Shown here piece after piece: positions 24,970 to 33,491 of a stretch of DNA of 64,000 nt. A program made the translations under genes and the position numbers. Each line of letters opens with the position of its first letter. Position 1 is the stretch's first letter. The stretch lies in contig CAVVFX010000002.1 of assembly GCA_963747535.1 (NCBI GenBank), forward strand, positions 372,001-436,000, given 5' to 3'. The DNA is from CAVVFX01 sp963747535. GTDB taxonomy: Bacteria > Acidobacteriota > Terriglobia > Bryobacterales > Bryobacteraceae. A model generated the notes under the pieces. That model was not told the DNA's origin, did no database searches, and was given only the letters and a program-made list of their open reading frames with translations.

Positions 24970-27372
24970 ATGGTCCATCCCGGCAAGGATATTGCGTTTG
25001 CGTTACGGACGTTGATCCGGAATCCTGCCTTCACTACTGTAGTGGTGTTGACGTTAGGACTGGGGATCGGCGCGAATACCGCAATTTTCAGCGTGGTGGA
25101 CGGCGTGCTTCTCAAGCCCCTCCCATTCCGCGATCCCGACGCCCTGTTAACGGTGTGGGAGAAGCGTGCGACGGTGCCGCGTATGACAGTCTCGGAGCTT
25201 GACTTAGAGGATTACCGCGCTCGCACGCATGTTTTCCAGGGCCTCGCTGGATTTGTGGCACCAGGATCCAGAACCGTGATTCTGACGGGCGCGGGCGACC
25301 CCGCTGAAATTGCGCCGGCGTATATCACCCAGAATTATTTTTCGCTGCTTGGGGTTGCGCCGTTCATTGGGCGCGATTTTCTGCCGGAAGAGGGCCGCCG
25401 CGGGCATAATAGCGTGGCGATTCTGAGTTATGCGCTGTGGCAATCGCGGTTCGGCGGTTCGCCCGATATCCTGCACCGGCAGATCACGTTGAACCAGCAG
25501 AAACTGCAGGTGGTGGGCGTCATGGGTCCGCAGGTTTATCCCGCCGAAGCCGACGTCTTTGTGCCCTTCACCTGGGTGGACCCGGAAAGGCTGGCGCGAA
25601 ACTTCCACGAGCTGAACGTGGTAGGCCGGCTACGCCCGCAACAGACTGCGGCGGCGGCACAGCGGGAGATGGAAGCGATTTCAGCGGAGCTGGGGCGCTC
25701 CTATCCCATGACGAACGCCGGCATCAGCGTCAATGTCCTGCCGCTGCGGGAAGAAATCACGGGCAACGTCGAGCAACCGATTCTTCTCTTACAACTGGCG
25801 GTGGTGCTGATTCTGCTGATCGCGTGCGGAAACGTCGCAAACCTGGTTCTGGTGCGGGCGGCGGGACGGCAGAAGGAGATCGCGATCCGAGTCGCATTGG
25901 GTGCAGGTCGTGGCCGGATCATCGCACAATTCGCGATCGAGTGCCTGATTCTTTCGGCTGCGGGAGCCGCAATGGGTCTCCTTTTGGCCTTCGGCTGCAT
26001 GCCTCTGCTGCGGTGGCTGGGCTCCGAGCGCATCCCGCGGCTGCAGCACGTAGTGATCGATGGGCGCGTACTGCTGTTCACGGTCGCCGTAGCTGGGTTG
26101 GCGGGATTGATCTTCGGGTTGATTCCGGCGCTCAAGTATTCGGCTGCCAATCTCAACCAGATATTGCGCGCCGGGGGCCGGACTTCGAGATCGGACTCCG
26201 GCCGGCTGAGGAATTCGCTAGTCGCTGGAGAAGTCGCGCTCGCGCTAGTGGTCATCGTTGGGGCAAGTCTGCTGGTGCGTAGCCTGAACGAACTCCTGAA
26301 TGTGAATCCCGGCTTCCGAACGGATCACGTCTTGGTCGCGCATATCCAACTGCCTTCGAATCATTACGAGCAAGTCGCGGTCGAGAAATTCTACCAACGG
26401 CTGCTGCCCAGGATCGCCGCAATCCCCGGTGTCATCGGCGTTTCCACCGCGACCACTTTGCCCCTGGCGGGGCCGATCATTGAAATGCGCTTCGCGCTGC
26501 AGGACACCCCTTTGCCCGAGCCGGGTAAATATCCCGTCATGGCGATGACTTCGGTGGACTCGGAGTTTTTCAAGACAGCGGGAATACCGATCTTGCGCGG
26601 GCGCTCCTTTAAACGCGAAGAAGTAGGTGATTTCGAGCATGAGAAGTGCATCATCAACCGGACCTTCGCCAACACTTACTTCGGTAGCCAGGATCCCATT
26701 GGCCGGATTATCCTTACCGGTGTCGCGCACACCGCTCCGGAGCCGTGCCAGATTATCGGGGTGGTGGGAGATACGCGTCTGGCCAGCCTGGACGCGCCGC
26801 CTCAGTCGTCCCTGTATTTCGCCTCGTATGTGGTGAGAGACAATCTGGTGGTGCGGACCGCTGCCGATCCCTTGTCGGTGGCGCAGGCGATCCGGCGGGA
26901 GGTCGCTGCGACCGACCCGGGACAGCCGCTCAGCAACGTCCAGACGATGGAGGAAGTGGTCTCGCGATCGCTCTCCCGGCGGGCCTTTGCGGTGGTGCTG
27001 CTGGTCGTGTTCTCGTGTCTCGGATTGTTTCTGGCAGCGCTGGGACTCTACGGCGTGGTTTCGTATTCCGTCGCCCAGCGAACCCAGGAGATCGGGGTGA
27101 GAATGGCTTTGGGAGCACAGCCATCCGCTATTTTCCATCTGGTTCTCTGGCAGGGAGTGTTGGTCACCAGTATCGGCCTGGTCATCGGTGGAGTGATTGC
27201 GGGCGGCGCTACGAGACTGATGTCGAGCCTGCTGTTCGGCGTCGGCGCTACGGATCTGCTAAGTTTCGGGGGAGGGTGTCTGTCGCTGTTGGGAGTCGCG
27301 GTGCTGGCGTGTTTCCTGCCTGCCTACCGAGCCACACGGGTCGATCCCCTGGTGGCGTTGCGGTACGAGTAG
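24970..27372 (+). CDS. MacB/FtsX-type ABC transporter permease (duplicated, orphan)
   Basis: An 800-residue inner-membrane permease. The N-terminal helix follows FALRTLIRNPAFTTVVVLTLGLGIGANTAIFS, then a periplasmic MacB core domain, an FtsX block of three helices near 275-390, a second periplasmic core, and a second FtsX block near 680-795 ending DPLVALRYE. This two-fold arrangement without an adjacent ATPase gene is the acidobacterial duplicated orphan permease type. It may export a peptide or lipid or act in envelope stress; the partner ATPase must be encoded elsewhere. A -10-like TATACA lies upstream. Confidence 0.93.
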   Translation: MVHPGKDIAFALRTLIRNPAFTTVVVLTLGLGIGANTAIFSVVDGVLLKPLPFRDPDALLTVWEKRATVPRMTVSELDLEDYRARTHVFQGLAGFVAPGSRTVILTGAGDPAEIAPAYITQNYFSLLGVAPFIGRDFLPEEGRRGHNSVAILSYALWQSRFGGSPDILHRQITLNQQKLQVVGVMGPQVYPAEADVFVPFTWVDPERLARNFHELNVVGRLRPQQTAAAAQREMEAISAELGRSYPMTNAGISVNVLPLREEITGNVEQPILLLQLAVVLILLIACGNVANLVLVRAAGRQKEIAIRVALGAGRGRIIAQFAIECLILSAAGAAMGLLLAFGCMPLLRWLGSERIPRLQHVVIDGRVLLFTVAVAGLAGLIFGLIPALKYSAANLNQILRAGGRTSRSDSGRLRNSLVAGEVALALVVIVGASLLVRSLNELLNVNPGFRTDHVLVAHIQLPSNHYEQVAVEKFYQRLLPRIAAIPGVIGVSTATTLPLAGPIIEMRFALQDTPLPEPGKYPVMAMTSVDSEFFKTAGIPILRGRSFKREEVGDFEHEKCIINRTFANTYFGSQDPIGRIILTGVAHTAPEPCQIIGVVGDTRLASLDAPPQSSLYFASYVVRDNLVVRTAADPLSVAQAIRREVAATDPGQPLSNVQTMEEVVSRSLSRRAFAVVLLVVFSCLGLFLAALGLYGVVSYSVAQRTQEIGVRMALGAQPSAIFHLVLWQGVLVTSIGLVIGGVIAGGATRLMSSLLFGVGATDLLSFGGGCLSLLGVAVLACFLPAYRATRVDPLVALRYE

Positions 27373-27427
27373 CCGGCCACGGATAACACCGCTACGAGGT
27401 TGGTCTGTACTGCTAAATGCAAGAAAC

Positions 27428-27477
27428 GTCTGCTTCGCAGACGGGCAGACCACGAAAGACGACGGTCTGCCGTACGG
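27428..27477 (+). repeat. type A two-hairpin repeat
   Basis: GTCTGCTTCGCAGAC forms the first hairpin, and GGCAGACCAC with GACGGTCTGCC and GTACGG the second (27444-27477). It lies between the permease gene and the convergent membrane-protein gene, where it could form a shared 3' structure. Confidence 0.8.
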
Positions 27478-27514
27478 GAATTTGGCGGGCTACCGCCCAC
27501 GAGAGGCGAGCACT

Positions 27515-28309
27515 TCAGCGGTTGTGCGAAATGGAACGGCCGGCGCGGAGGAGGACGTTGTTCATCGCGTTGAGTTCGCCGATCAGCAGTTCTTCCCGTT
27601 CCGGCGAGATGTGCTGGCGGACGCGGGTTTCCTGAAATTCTCCAGTCCTGGAGAGAAGGAACGCCCAACCAATATAGGAGCTGATCTCCAGCACGGCCAA
27701 GGCTGCATTTTCGCCGTTTACGTGGGCATAACTGTTGGGCAGAAAGCTCATCACCAGCAGGATGGCGGAATCACCCAGAAACCAGGCACTATACACCATG
27801 CAGAGAACTACGTTATTGCGCGGCAGTCTGATCGGGTATCGGGAAATAAAATACAGCATGATGATAATAAAAATCACCAGCCCCAAGGTGATACCGCGCT
27901 CAAACCGGATGACCTGGCGCGCCCTGGCCGAATGATTGAAGGCCGTCACGCCGCTGGGAGCCATAATCAAGCCGAGCCCGACCATAGCAATTACTGCGGC
28001 AGCCCCCATCACCCATCTGCTGAGAGAACGCAGACCGGCGTAGTTTCGGAAGATGACCGAGAACAACTCCCAGACCACTAACACGTACAGAATATTGCGG
28101 ACGTATTCCACCCTGTTATAGGTGCGTAGAAACTGGTCGCTATCGTCCCCATAGTGCACAGCCACGAGCTGGAGAACCAATGTAATGCAAAGCAGGGTGA
28201 AAAAGAAAGGATAGACGCGAAACAGCTGCAGGTAGATAAGGCGAGAGACTACTATGACGACAAAGAAGAGGGAAAGAGCTTGGAGGTTCTGCTCAATAGA
28301 GGCGCTCAT
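27515..28309 (-). CDS. seven-helix membrane protein of unknown function
   Basis: A 264-residue protein with about seven hydrophobic segments, for example LSLFFVVIVVSRLIYLQLF near 13-31 and WVMGAAAVIAMVGLGLIMA near 98-116. The C-terminal 40 residues are charged and cytoplasmic (SPEREELLIGELNAMNN). The aromatic Arg/Tyr-rich loops resemble a sensory membrane module, but I see no catalytic motifs. It is followed, 80 bp upstream on the same strand, by the repeat-peptide gene. I do not recognise it. Confidence 0.7.
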   Translation of the reverse strand: MSASIEQNLQALSLFFVVIVVSRLIYLQLFRVYPFFFTLLCITLVLQLVAVHYGDDSDQFLRTYNRVEYVRNILYVLVVWELFSVIFRNYAGLRSLSRWVMGAAAVIAMVGLGLIMAPSGVTAFNHSARARQVIRFERGITLGLVIFIIIMLYFISRYPIRLPRNNVVLCMVYSAWFLGDSAILLVMSFLPNSYAHVNGENAALAVLEISSYIGWAFLLSRTGEFQETRVRQHISPEREELLIGELNAMNNVLLRAGRSISHNR

Positions 28310-28390
28310 CGTGGGGTCGGGGCTGTAAGCGCCTCCATCAAAACCAGTTTAACGCAACTAGACCTCTGTAGCCAGAGGTAATACGGCAAC

Positions 28391-28627
28391 TTAACGAATC
28401 TCGGAGCAAACGTTGCAGCTCGGGACCGCTTTCGCGCGACTCTCGGAACAAACGTTGCAGCTCGGGACCGCCTTCACGCGACTCTCGGAACAAACGTTGC
28501 AGCTCGGCACCGCCGCGACACGAACCTCTGAGCAAACGTTGCAACTCGGAACCGCAGCCACCGAGGCATTGACAGCCGTGAACGAAGCCGTCAGTAAGAA
28601 GGCAAACATCAAGATCGCTTTACGCAT
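28391..28627 (-). CDS. secreted peptide with four tandem CxxC repeats
   Basis: A 78-residue protein: a Sec signal peptide (MRKAILMFAFLLTASFTAVNA) followed by four 14-residue repeats, each with the core AVPSCNVCSE and a basic end (VRV, SRV, SRA, IR). Every repeat holds one CxxC pair, eight Cys in all, with Lys or Ala at the joints. AGGGAG upstream is a plausible ribosome-binding site. It could bind metal or heme, form disulfides, or be a repetitive peptide precursor cut at the basic joints. No modifying enzyme lies beside it. I do not know the family. Confidence 0.75.
   Translation of the reverse strand: MRKAILMFAFLLTASFTAVNASVAAVPSCNVCSEVRVAAVPSCNVCSESRVKAVPSCNVCSESRAKAVPSCNVCSEIR
28395..28562. 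repeat. four tandem 42-bp coding repeats
   Basis: Four units of exactly 42 bp start at 28395, 28437, 28479 and 28521. The two middle units are the most alike; the outermost has drifted most. They encode the CxxC repeats of the peptide gene, with no unrelated spacers between them. Confidence 0.9.
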
Positions 28628-28840
28628 TTTCGTAGAATCTCCCTAGGTGAATCTCTGTAATACCAAGATACACGGGTAGTATACCGAATGTATGGGAGTG
28701 TTGAGAAGACTTTCTTTGCGATACAACGATATTTTTTTTGGTACCACCCTTAGCTCGTCATCTTTCGGCTTAAGTTCAGTTACTCGAATTACGGTTACAG
28801 CGGCTCTGCAACTGTGCTATAAACTTGGTCGAGTGACCGG

Positions 28841-29278
28841 ATGAAGAAGGACTCGACAGCTGCCGCGGACCTCTGGCGTAACACTCTCGCGCAGATCCCC
28901 ACGCTCTTCGGGAGGCTCTGGTACTTAGCTTCGCTACGCGATCAAAACACAGGCATTTACCAGCATTTCGGCCTGGCTCAGCGGTTCGATAACGAAGAGG
29001 CCAACCGGGTTCTCAGGCAGTCCCATTTGGCCGTGTTTGAACAGTGGCTTTGCTACGGTCTGGAACAGCAGAAAGATGAGGCCGACGCGTATCTGCAGAG
29101 CCAGGAGGGGGATGCCAAGGTCATTATCACGAACTGGCTGAAGCTGACTCCCTACCGGAATTGTATTCCGGTTGGAACGCGGGAGGTGGAGCGAAAGCTC
29201 TTCATGTCCGACCTGAAGATAGTACTCGAACTACTTAGGAACGAATATGACGTCGCCGATCCAGATCCAGAAGCATAG
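28841..29278 (+). CDS. hypothetical protein
   Basis: A 145-residue soluble protein with no signal peptide or membrane segment. It starts MKKDSTAAADLWRNTLAQIPTL and is mainly helical, with an LFGRLWYLASLRD region near 22-34. I do not recognise the family. Its last 44 bp overlap the 3' end of the XRE regulator gene on the opposite strand, so antisense effects between the two transcripts are possible. The upstream 210 bp (28628-28840) is AT-richer than its surroundings and must hold divergent promoters for this gene and the repeat peptide. Confidence 0.65.
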   Translation: MKKDSTAAADLWRNTLAQIPTLFGRLWYLASLRDQNTGIYQHFGLAQRFDNEEANRVLRQSHLAVFEQWLCYGLEQQKDEADAYLQSQEGDAKVIITNWLKLTPYRNCIPVGTREVERKLFMSDLKIVLELLRNEYDVADPDPEA

Positions 29279-30068
29279 CGACACCGGTTACTTGTCCAAG
29301 GATGTCAATCTCTTGCGGGAATTTAAAGACTTGTGGAGGGCAGAGGGACGCCGGGTGAGGTTGCAGAACCAGATTTTCATCGCTCTGGGTGCACCAGCAG
29401 CAGGCATAACCGTCGCGGTGCTCCATGAAGTAAATAGGGCGTTCAAATTCGTTGCTCCAGCCGGAGTTCTGGACCTTGCGACGCGTATCGTCGATGGTAA
29501 CGAGCGCGCCCGGTTGAATCACGGGATACATATTCCAGTCTTCCGACCCGATCAACGCGTATCGCAACTTCTTTTTTTCCAAGCCGTTGAGAATAGCTAG
29601 CGGAACCTTCCCCCACTTGGCGACCATGCGGCTCAAGAACACCGTTTTCTTAGGGTCGATGCCGGGGTCGAGAGAGAGGGGAACCGATATGTCGCCGTCA
29701 TTGGCGCGAAAATCGATCAGGTGGGTGCTCGCCAGGCTAATGGCCATGGCGTCGGCAGGTAGATCCGGCAAGGTGACACCGTACCAGCCCAGAACCTCGA
29801 CATAATCGAGCCGGTAAATGGCGCAGAGGGTGTAAATCCGATAAATCGAGGGCACCACGCTGTGATTCTCAATTTCGGAGAGCCGGCTCAGGCCCAGTTT
29901 GTATTCCTGGCTGCGCCGCCGATCCACGATGATCTGACTTTCGTTCTCGACGTCCCGCAGAGTGAGCCTCAATTGCTCGCGAACCCGCTTGAGCCGATAA
30001 CCAGGATCTTCCGTGCTATGATCCTGCTTCAGGGCGCTCGATCGGTCGACGATGGCAGGAATGGCCAT
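29235..30068 (-). CDS. XRE-family transcriptional regulator
   Basis: A 277-residue protein. Residues 22-92 (GYRLKRVREQLRLTLRDVENES, then LSRLSEIENHSVVPS and IYTLCAIYRLDYVEVLGWYG) are a helix-turn-helix of the XRE/Cro type with an insertion between helices. The C-terminal part (residues 130-250) holds a LexA/S24-like beta region (DWNMYPVIQPGALVTIDDTRR) without an evident Ser-Lys protease pair. It diverges from ubiX; a perfect 20-bp palindrome lies between them and is a good candidate for its operator. It probably controls itself and ubiX-pheA (inference). Confidence 0.8.
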   Translation of the reverse strand: MAIPAIVDRSSALKQDHSTEDPGYRLKRVREQLRLTLRDVENESQIIVDRRRSQEYKLGLSRLSEIENHSVVPSIYRIYTLCAIYRLDYVEVLGWYGVTLPDLPADAMAISLASTHLIDFRANDGDISVPLSLDPGIDPKKTVFLSRMVAKWGKVPLAILNGLEKKKLRYALIGSEDWNMYPVIQPGALVTIDDTRRKVQNSGWSNEFERPIYFMEHRDGYACCWCTQSDENLVLQPHPASLCPPQVFKFPQEIDILGQVTGVAMLLDLDRRRHIRS

Positions 30069-30076
30069 AATCCAGA

Positions 30077-30754
30077 GTGTTCCTAGTACTCAGAAGTATA
30101 GCCTTAGGGTTTTGTCCGGGGCAATGGTTATTTAATAACTTTGTTCTGAATTCAGAACAAATTGATACTAAGAGAGGTCTTCCGCTGAGACTCATCGTTG
30201 GCGTATCTGGTGCTAGTGGATCAATTTACGCAGTACGGTTGCTCGAAAAGCTGAGGCAAAGAGGGGGTATTGAAATTCACCTCGTGGTGACTCGGTCAGC
30301 AGAAAAAACTTTGTTCCTTGAAACAGGAAAGAGAGTCAATGACCTGAAAATCATGGCTGCGCATAGCTATTCTCCGGAGGATATTGCGGCTCCACTCGCG
30401 AGTGGGTCCTATCAGACGGCTGGGATGGTGATTTTGCCGTGTTCGATCCACACGATGTCATCCATTGCAGCCGGAATCAGTTCCAATCTGCTGGTCCGGG
30501 CGGCCGATGTCACGCTGAAAGAACGCCGGAAACTGATCCTCGGAGTACGCGAAACTCCCTTTCATCTTGGACACTTACGGACTATGGTGGCGTTGACCGA
30601 GATGGGCGCAGTGATCGCCCCGCCGATTCCGGCTTTCTACAATAGTCCCGCCAGCATCGAAGATCTGGTAGATGGGACCGTGGACCGGGCTTTGGATTTG
30701 TTGGGGATACCAGATGCCAACGCCAAGCGCTGGAGCGGACCGCACCAATCATGA
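30077..30754 (+). CDS. ubiX: flavin prenyltransferase UbiX
   Basis: UbiX joins a prenyl group to FMN, making the prenyl-FMN cofactor used by UbiD decarboxylases. The conserved fold begins at LRLIVGVSGASGSIYAVRLLEKL; LPCSIHTMSSIAAGISSNLLVRAADVTLKERR holds the FMN and prenyl sites, and RETPFHLGHLRTM is typical. The only ordinary start in frame is GTG at 30077, which would run through the putative operator and add 36 residues. A CTG at 30185, 7 bp after AGAGAGG, would give the normal N-terminus. The stop overlaps pheA (ATGA). No ubiD is in the window. Confidence 0.9.
   Translation: MFLVLRSIALGFCPGQWLFNNFVLNSEQIDTKRGLPLRLIVGVSGASGSIYAVRLLEKLRQRGGIEIHLVVTRSAEKTLFLETGKRVNDLKIMAAHSYSPEDIAAPLASGSYQTAGMVILPCSIHTMSSIAAGISSNLLVRAADVTLKERRKLILGVRETPFHLGHLRTMVALTEMGAVIAPPIPAFYNSPASIEDLVDGTVDRALDLLGIPDANAKRWSGPHQS
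30141..30160. promoter_or_regulatory. perfect 20-bp palindrome, putative operator
   Basis: TTGTTCTGAATTCAGAACAA is fully self-complementary. It lies 73 bp upstream of the XRE regulator start and 25 bp upstream of the probable ubiX initiation region. A TTCTGA-type half-site (ACTTCTGAGTA on the minus strand) recurs near 30085-30099. Confidence 0.7.
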
Positions 30755-31617
30755 AAAAGTCAAGCGGCAAGGCAAAAATTACAGCTTCATTTCAAGGTGA
30801 GCCGGGAGCGTTCAGCGAAATGGCCGCCCGGCAATTACTGGGTGACGAAGTCAACGTTTTTCCCTGCCAGCGGTTCACGGATGTTTTTGAAAGCCTGGAG
30901 TCGGGAAAAGTGCAGGCTGCGGTAATTCCAATAGAGAACTCGCTGCACGGCTCGGTGCACGAAAATTACGACCACCTGCTGCATCACGATCTGCCTATCG
31001 TGGGCGAGACCTACGTGCGGATTGTCCATAACCTGATCGCGCCTCCGGGAGTCAGCTTTCGAAAAGTTCGCCAGGTTTTCTCGCATCCCGTGGCGTTAAA
31101 TCAGTGTCTGAGCTTTTTCGAAAAATATCCCCAACTGGAAAAGGAACCGTTCTACGATACGGCCGGCAGCGTCAAGATGCTGATGGAAAAGAACTTGCCC
31201 GATTCGGCCGGGATTGCCTCGGCCGCCGCCGCAGAGCGCTACGGAGGGGTGATTTTGCGTAAGTCCATCGAAGACGACCGGCAGAATTTCACGCGCTTTT
31301 TCCTGCTGAAGAAAAAACCGGCGAGGGTGAACCACGCCTCCGGGCGAGCAAGCACCAAGTGGAAAACTTCACTGGTTTTCACTACCCGGAATATCCCCGG
31401 CGCGCTGTTTCGCTCTTTGAGCGCTTTCGCACTGCGCGATCTGAACCTGATGAAAATCGAATCCCGGCCCTTGCGCGGCAAACCGTGGGAGTACCTGTTC
31501 TACCTGGATTTCCTGGGTCACGTGGACGACCCGGTCAGCAGGAATGCCATGGGGCATCTTCAGGAACTGGCGGATTTCCTGCGGATACTGGGCTGCTATC
31601 CGGCCGGCCACGGATGA
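30751..31617 (+). CDS. pheA: prephenate dehydratase with ACT domain
   Basis: Converts prephenate to phenylpyruvate for phenylalanine synthesis. It has 288 residues, a monofunctional form without chorismate mutase. ASFQGEPGAFSEMAA is the N-terminal signature, IPIENSLHGSVHENYD is the active-site loop, and the catalytic Thr is in NFTRFFLL. The C-terminal ACT domain has GALFRSLSAFALRDLNLMKIESRP, the phenylalanine-binding GALV and ESRP-type motifs, implying feedback inhibition. It is coupled to ubiX by a 4-bp overlap, an uncommon pairing. Confidence 0.96.
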   Translation: MKKSSGKAKITASFQGEPGAFSEMAARQLLGDEVNVFPCQRFTDVFESLESGKVQAAVIPIENSLHGSVHENYDHLLHHDLPIVGETYVRIVHNLIAPPGVSFRKVRQVFSHPVALNQCLSFFEKYPQLEKEPFYDTAGSVKMLMEKNLPDSAGIASAAAAERYGGVILRKSIEDDRQNFTRFFLLKKKPARVNHASGRASTKWKTSLVFTTRNIPGALFRSLSAFALRDLNLMKIESRPLRGKPWEYLFYLDFLGHVDDPVSRNAMGHLQELADFLRILGCYPAGHG

Positions 31618-31621
31618 ACAT

Positions 31622-31640
31622 AAGGCTGCTTCGCAGCCGG
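31622..31640 (+). repeat. lone type A first hairpin
   Basis: AGGCTGCTTCGCAGCCGG matches the first hairpin of the type A repeats, without the second. It lies directly after pheA, next to a partial CCACGGATGAAC repeat, and might serve as a 3' structure. Confidence 0.55.
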
Positions 31641-31717
31641 TTAATTGGAGCCGCCCCAGTCTGAGCGAAAGTTCGTGGGCATTGGTGGCCCAAGTGTTTT
31701 CTAATCCATAATGAGAA

Positions 31718-33052
31718 TTGCCGAAGGCAATCATTATTGGCGGCGGACTGGCCGGTCTCGCATCCGCGGCTGCGCTGGCGAGCCTGCAGTTCGAAGTAGA
31801 GATCTTCGAATCGCGAGGCTTTCTGGGCGGGCGGGCAACCTCCTGGCCTGCCAATGCGGCGGCGAATCCCGAAACCGACTCAAGCGAACTGGTGGATAAC
31901 TGCCAGCACGTTCTGATGCGCTGCTGTGTCAACCTCCTGGATTTCTATCGCCGCCTGGGCGTCGACCAGAGCATCCAGTTTTACCGGACCTTCTACTTCA
32001 TCGAGCCCGGCGGACGCGTTTCCAAATTAGAACGCGGGAGGCTTCCACCTCCAGCCCACTTTGCCGGGTCATTCCTGGGGATGAGTTGTCTCGGCATCGC
32101 CGACAAAATCGCTATCGCGCGCGGCATCCTCGCAATCCGGCGCGAGCAGTTCCGTACCGACCTCGACCGGATCTCGATGGCCGACTGGCTGCGCAGCCAT
32201 GGGCAAACGCCCCGCGCCATCGAACGCTTCTGGCGCCAGGTGCTGGTGAGCGCCATCAATGAAGAGCTCGACCGCATGGCCGCGTTCCATGGTTTCCAGG
32301 TGTTCCGGCTGGGCATGCTGGCGCACAAGGATTCCTACGAAATGGGAGTGCCTGCGGTGCCGCTGCGTGAACTCTATCGCGAGGATGTGTGGCAACGCGC
32401 CAGCGGCGTCGTTTTCCGGCCGAGAAGCGCCGTCAGCAGGATCGTCGTTGACCACGGCAATATCGGGGGCGTCCGGGTGGGCGAACGAGACTACTCCGCC
32501 GACCACTATATCTGCGCGCTGCCTTTTGAACGTGTACCGGCGCTCATCCCCGAATTGGGCTTCCGCATAGATGAATGGGAACACTCACCGATTACCGGCA
32601 TCCATCTCTGGTTCGACCGGCCGGTGACTTCCCTGCCCCACGCCACCCTGCTCGATCGCACCATCCAGTGGATGTTTAATAAATCGGAAGGCCGCTACAT
32701 CCAACTGGTGGTGAGCGCCTCCCGGAACCTGATTGAGAAGAGCCGCGCCGACGTGATCGCGCTGGCCGTGAAGGAACTGGCCGACTTTTTCCCCAGCGTG
32801 AAGACTGCCCGGCTGGAGCGGGCGCATGTGGTCAAGGAAGTGCGCGCCACTTTTTCCGCCAAGCCAGGTATGGAATCTCTGCGGCCGCCGGCTCAGACGC
32901 AGTTCTCGAACCTGTATCTGGCCGGCGATTGGACCCGATCCGGGTGGCCCGCCACTATGGAAGGCGCGGTGCGGAGCGGCTATGCGGCGGCCGACGCAAT
33001 TGCAGTCCGTGCGGGTCTCGCTGCCCGGTTCCTGCTGCCCGATGTTGCATAA
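31718..33052 (+). CDS. hpnE: hydroxysqualene dehydroxylase (hopanoid biosynthesis)
   Basis: HpnE is an FAD-dependent oxidoreductase that turns hydroxysqualene into squalene for hopanoid synthesis. It has 444 residues. AIIIGGGLAGLASAAALA near 4-21 is the FAD Rossmann motif, followed by EIFESRGFLGGRATSW. The C-terminal NLYLAGDWTRSGWPATMEGAVRSGYAAADAI is the second FAD motif. I chose TTG at 31718; a stop precedes it in frame and no ATG fits. hpnC, hpnD and the cyclase are not seen, so it stands apart from the usual cluster. It probably acts at the membrane face. Confidence 0.92.
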   Translation: MPKAIIIGGGLAGLASAAALASLQFEVEIFESRGFLGGRATSWPANAAANPETDSSELVDNCQHVLMRCCVNLLDFYRRLGVDQSIQFYRTFYFIEPGGRVSKLERGRLPPPAHFAGSFLGMSCLGIADKIAIARGILAIRREQFRTDLDRISMADWLRSHGQTPRAIERFWRQVLVSAINEELDRMAAFHGFQVFRLGMLAHKDSYEMGVPAVPLRELYREDVWQRASGVVFRPRSAVSRIVVDHGNIGGVRVGERDYSADHYICALPFERVPALIPELGFRIDEWEHSPITGIHLWFDRPVTSLPHATLLDRTIQWMFNKSEGRYIQLVVSASRNLIEKSRADVIALAVKELADFFPSVKTARLERAHVVKEVRATFSAKPGMESLRPPAQTQFSNLYLAGDWTRSGWPATMEGAVRSGYAAADAIAVRAGLAARFLLPDVA

Positions 33053-33059
33053 TCAATCT

Positions 33060-33491
33060 ATGACACGTCGCTCATATGTTCGAGCCATGGCAGTCGCGGG
33101 CTTAGGGACCGTGGCTTCACTCATTCCGGCATTGAACGGGGCTGTGCCGATGACCGATCTGCAAATCTTGGTATTGACTCCCGGGGGCCGTCCGCTGGAC
33201 CGGGCGAGCGTGATCGTCACGTTCGTCAAGGGGCGGGCGCCGGCGAAGCTATACAAAAAGGAATATACGCACTGGGAGCTGAAGACCAACCAGGAAGGTA
33301 TCGCGAAAATCCCGCCGATTCCCCAGGGCACCATCAAAGTGCAGATCATCGCGTCCAACTATCAGACCTTTGGAGATTTCTTCCAGGTCGACGAAGCGGA
33401 GAAGACCATCACGATTCAGCTGAAGGATCCTCAAAAGCAGTATTCCGCGCACGGGGATAACGATCCAACGGCCCCGAAGGAAAACAAGTAA
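33060..33491 (+). CDS. secreted carboxypeptidase-regulatory-like domain protein
   Basis: A 143-residue exported protein. MTRRSYVRAMAVAGLGTVASLIPAL is a Tat-like leader. The rest reads as one beta-sandwich domain of the CarboxypepD_reg or CNA-B type: ILVLTPGGRPLDRASVIVTF, then TNQEGIAKIPPIPQGTIKVQI, followed by a charged tail. I chose ATG at 33060, 7 bp after the hpnE stop; the longer open frame is inside hpnE. It may be co-transcribed with hpnE, but a link to hopanoids is not shown. Confidence 0.75.
   Translation: MTRRSYVRAMAVAGLGTVASLIPALNGAVPMTDLQILVLTPGGRPLDRASVIVTFVKGRAPAKLYKKEYTHWELKTNQEGIAKIPPIPQGTIKVQIIASNYQTFGDFFQVDEAEKTITIQLKDPQKQYSAHGDNDPTAPKENK

Noticed and set aside
28395..28562. 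Tandem repeats considered as a CRISPR array
   Set aside because: There are no unrelated spacers; the units are contiguous, exactly 42 bp, and in frame in a signal-peptide protein.
32826..33059. N-terminal extension of the secreted beta-sandwich protein
   Set aside because: It lies inside hpnE in another frame; the ATG at 33060 gives a clean Tat-like leader.
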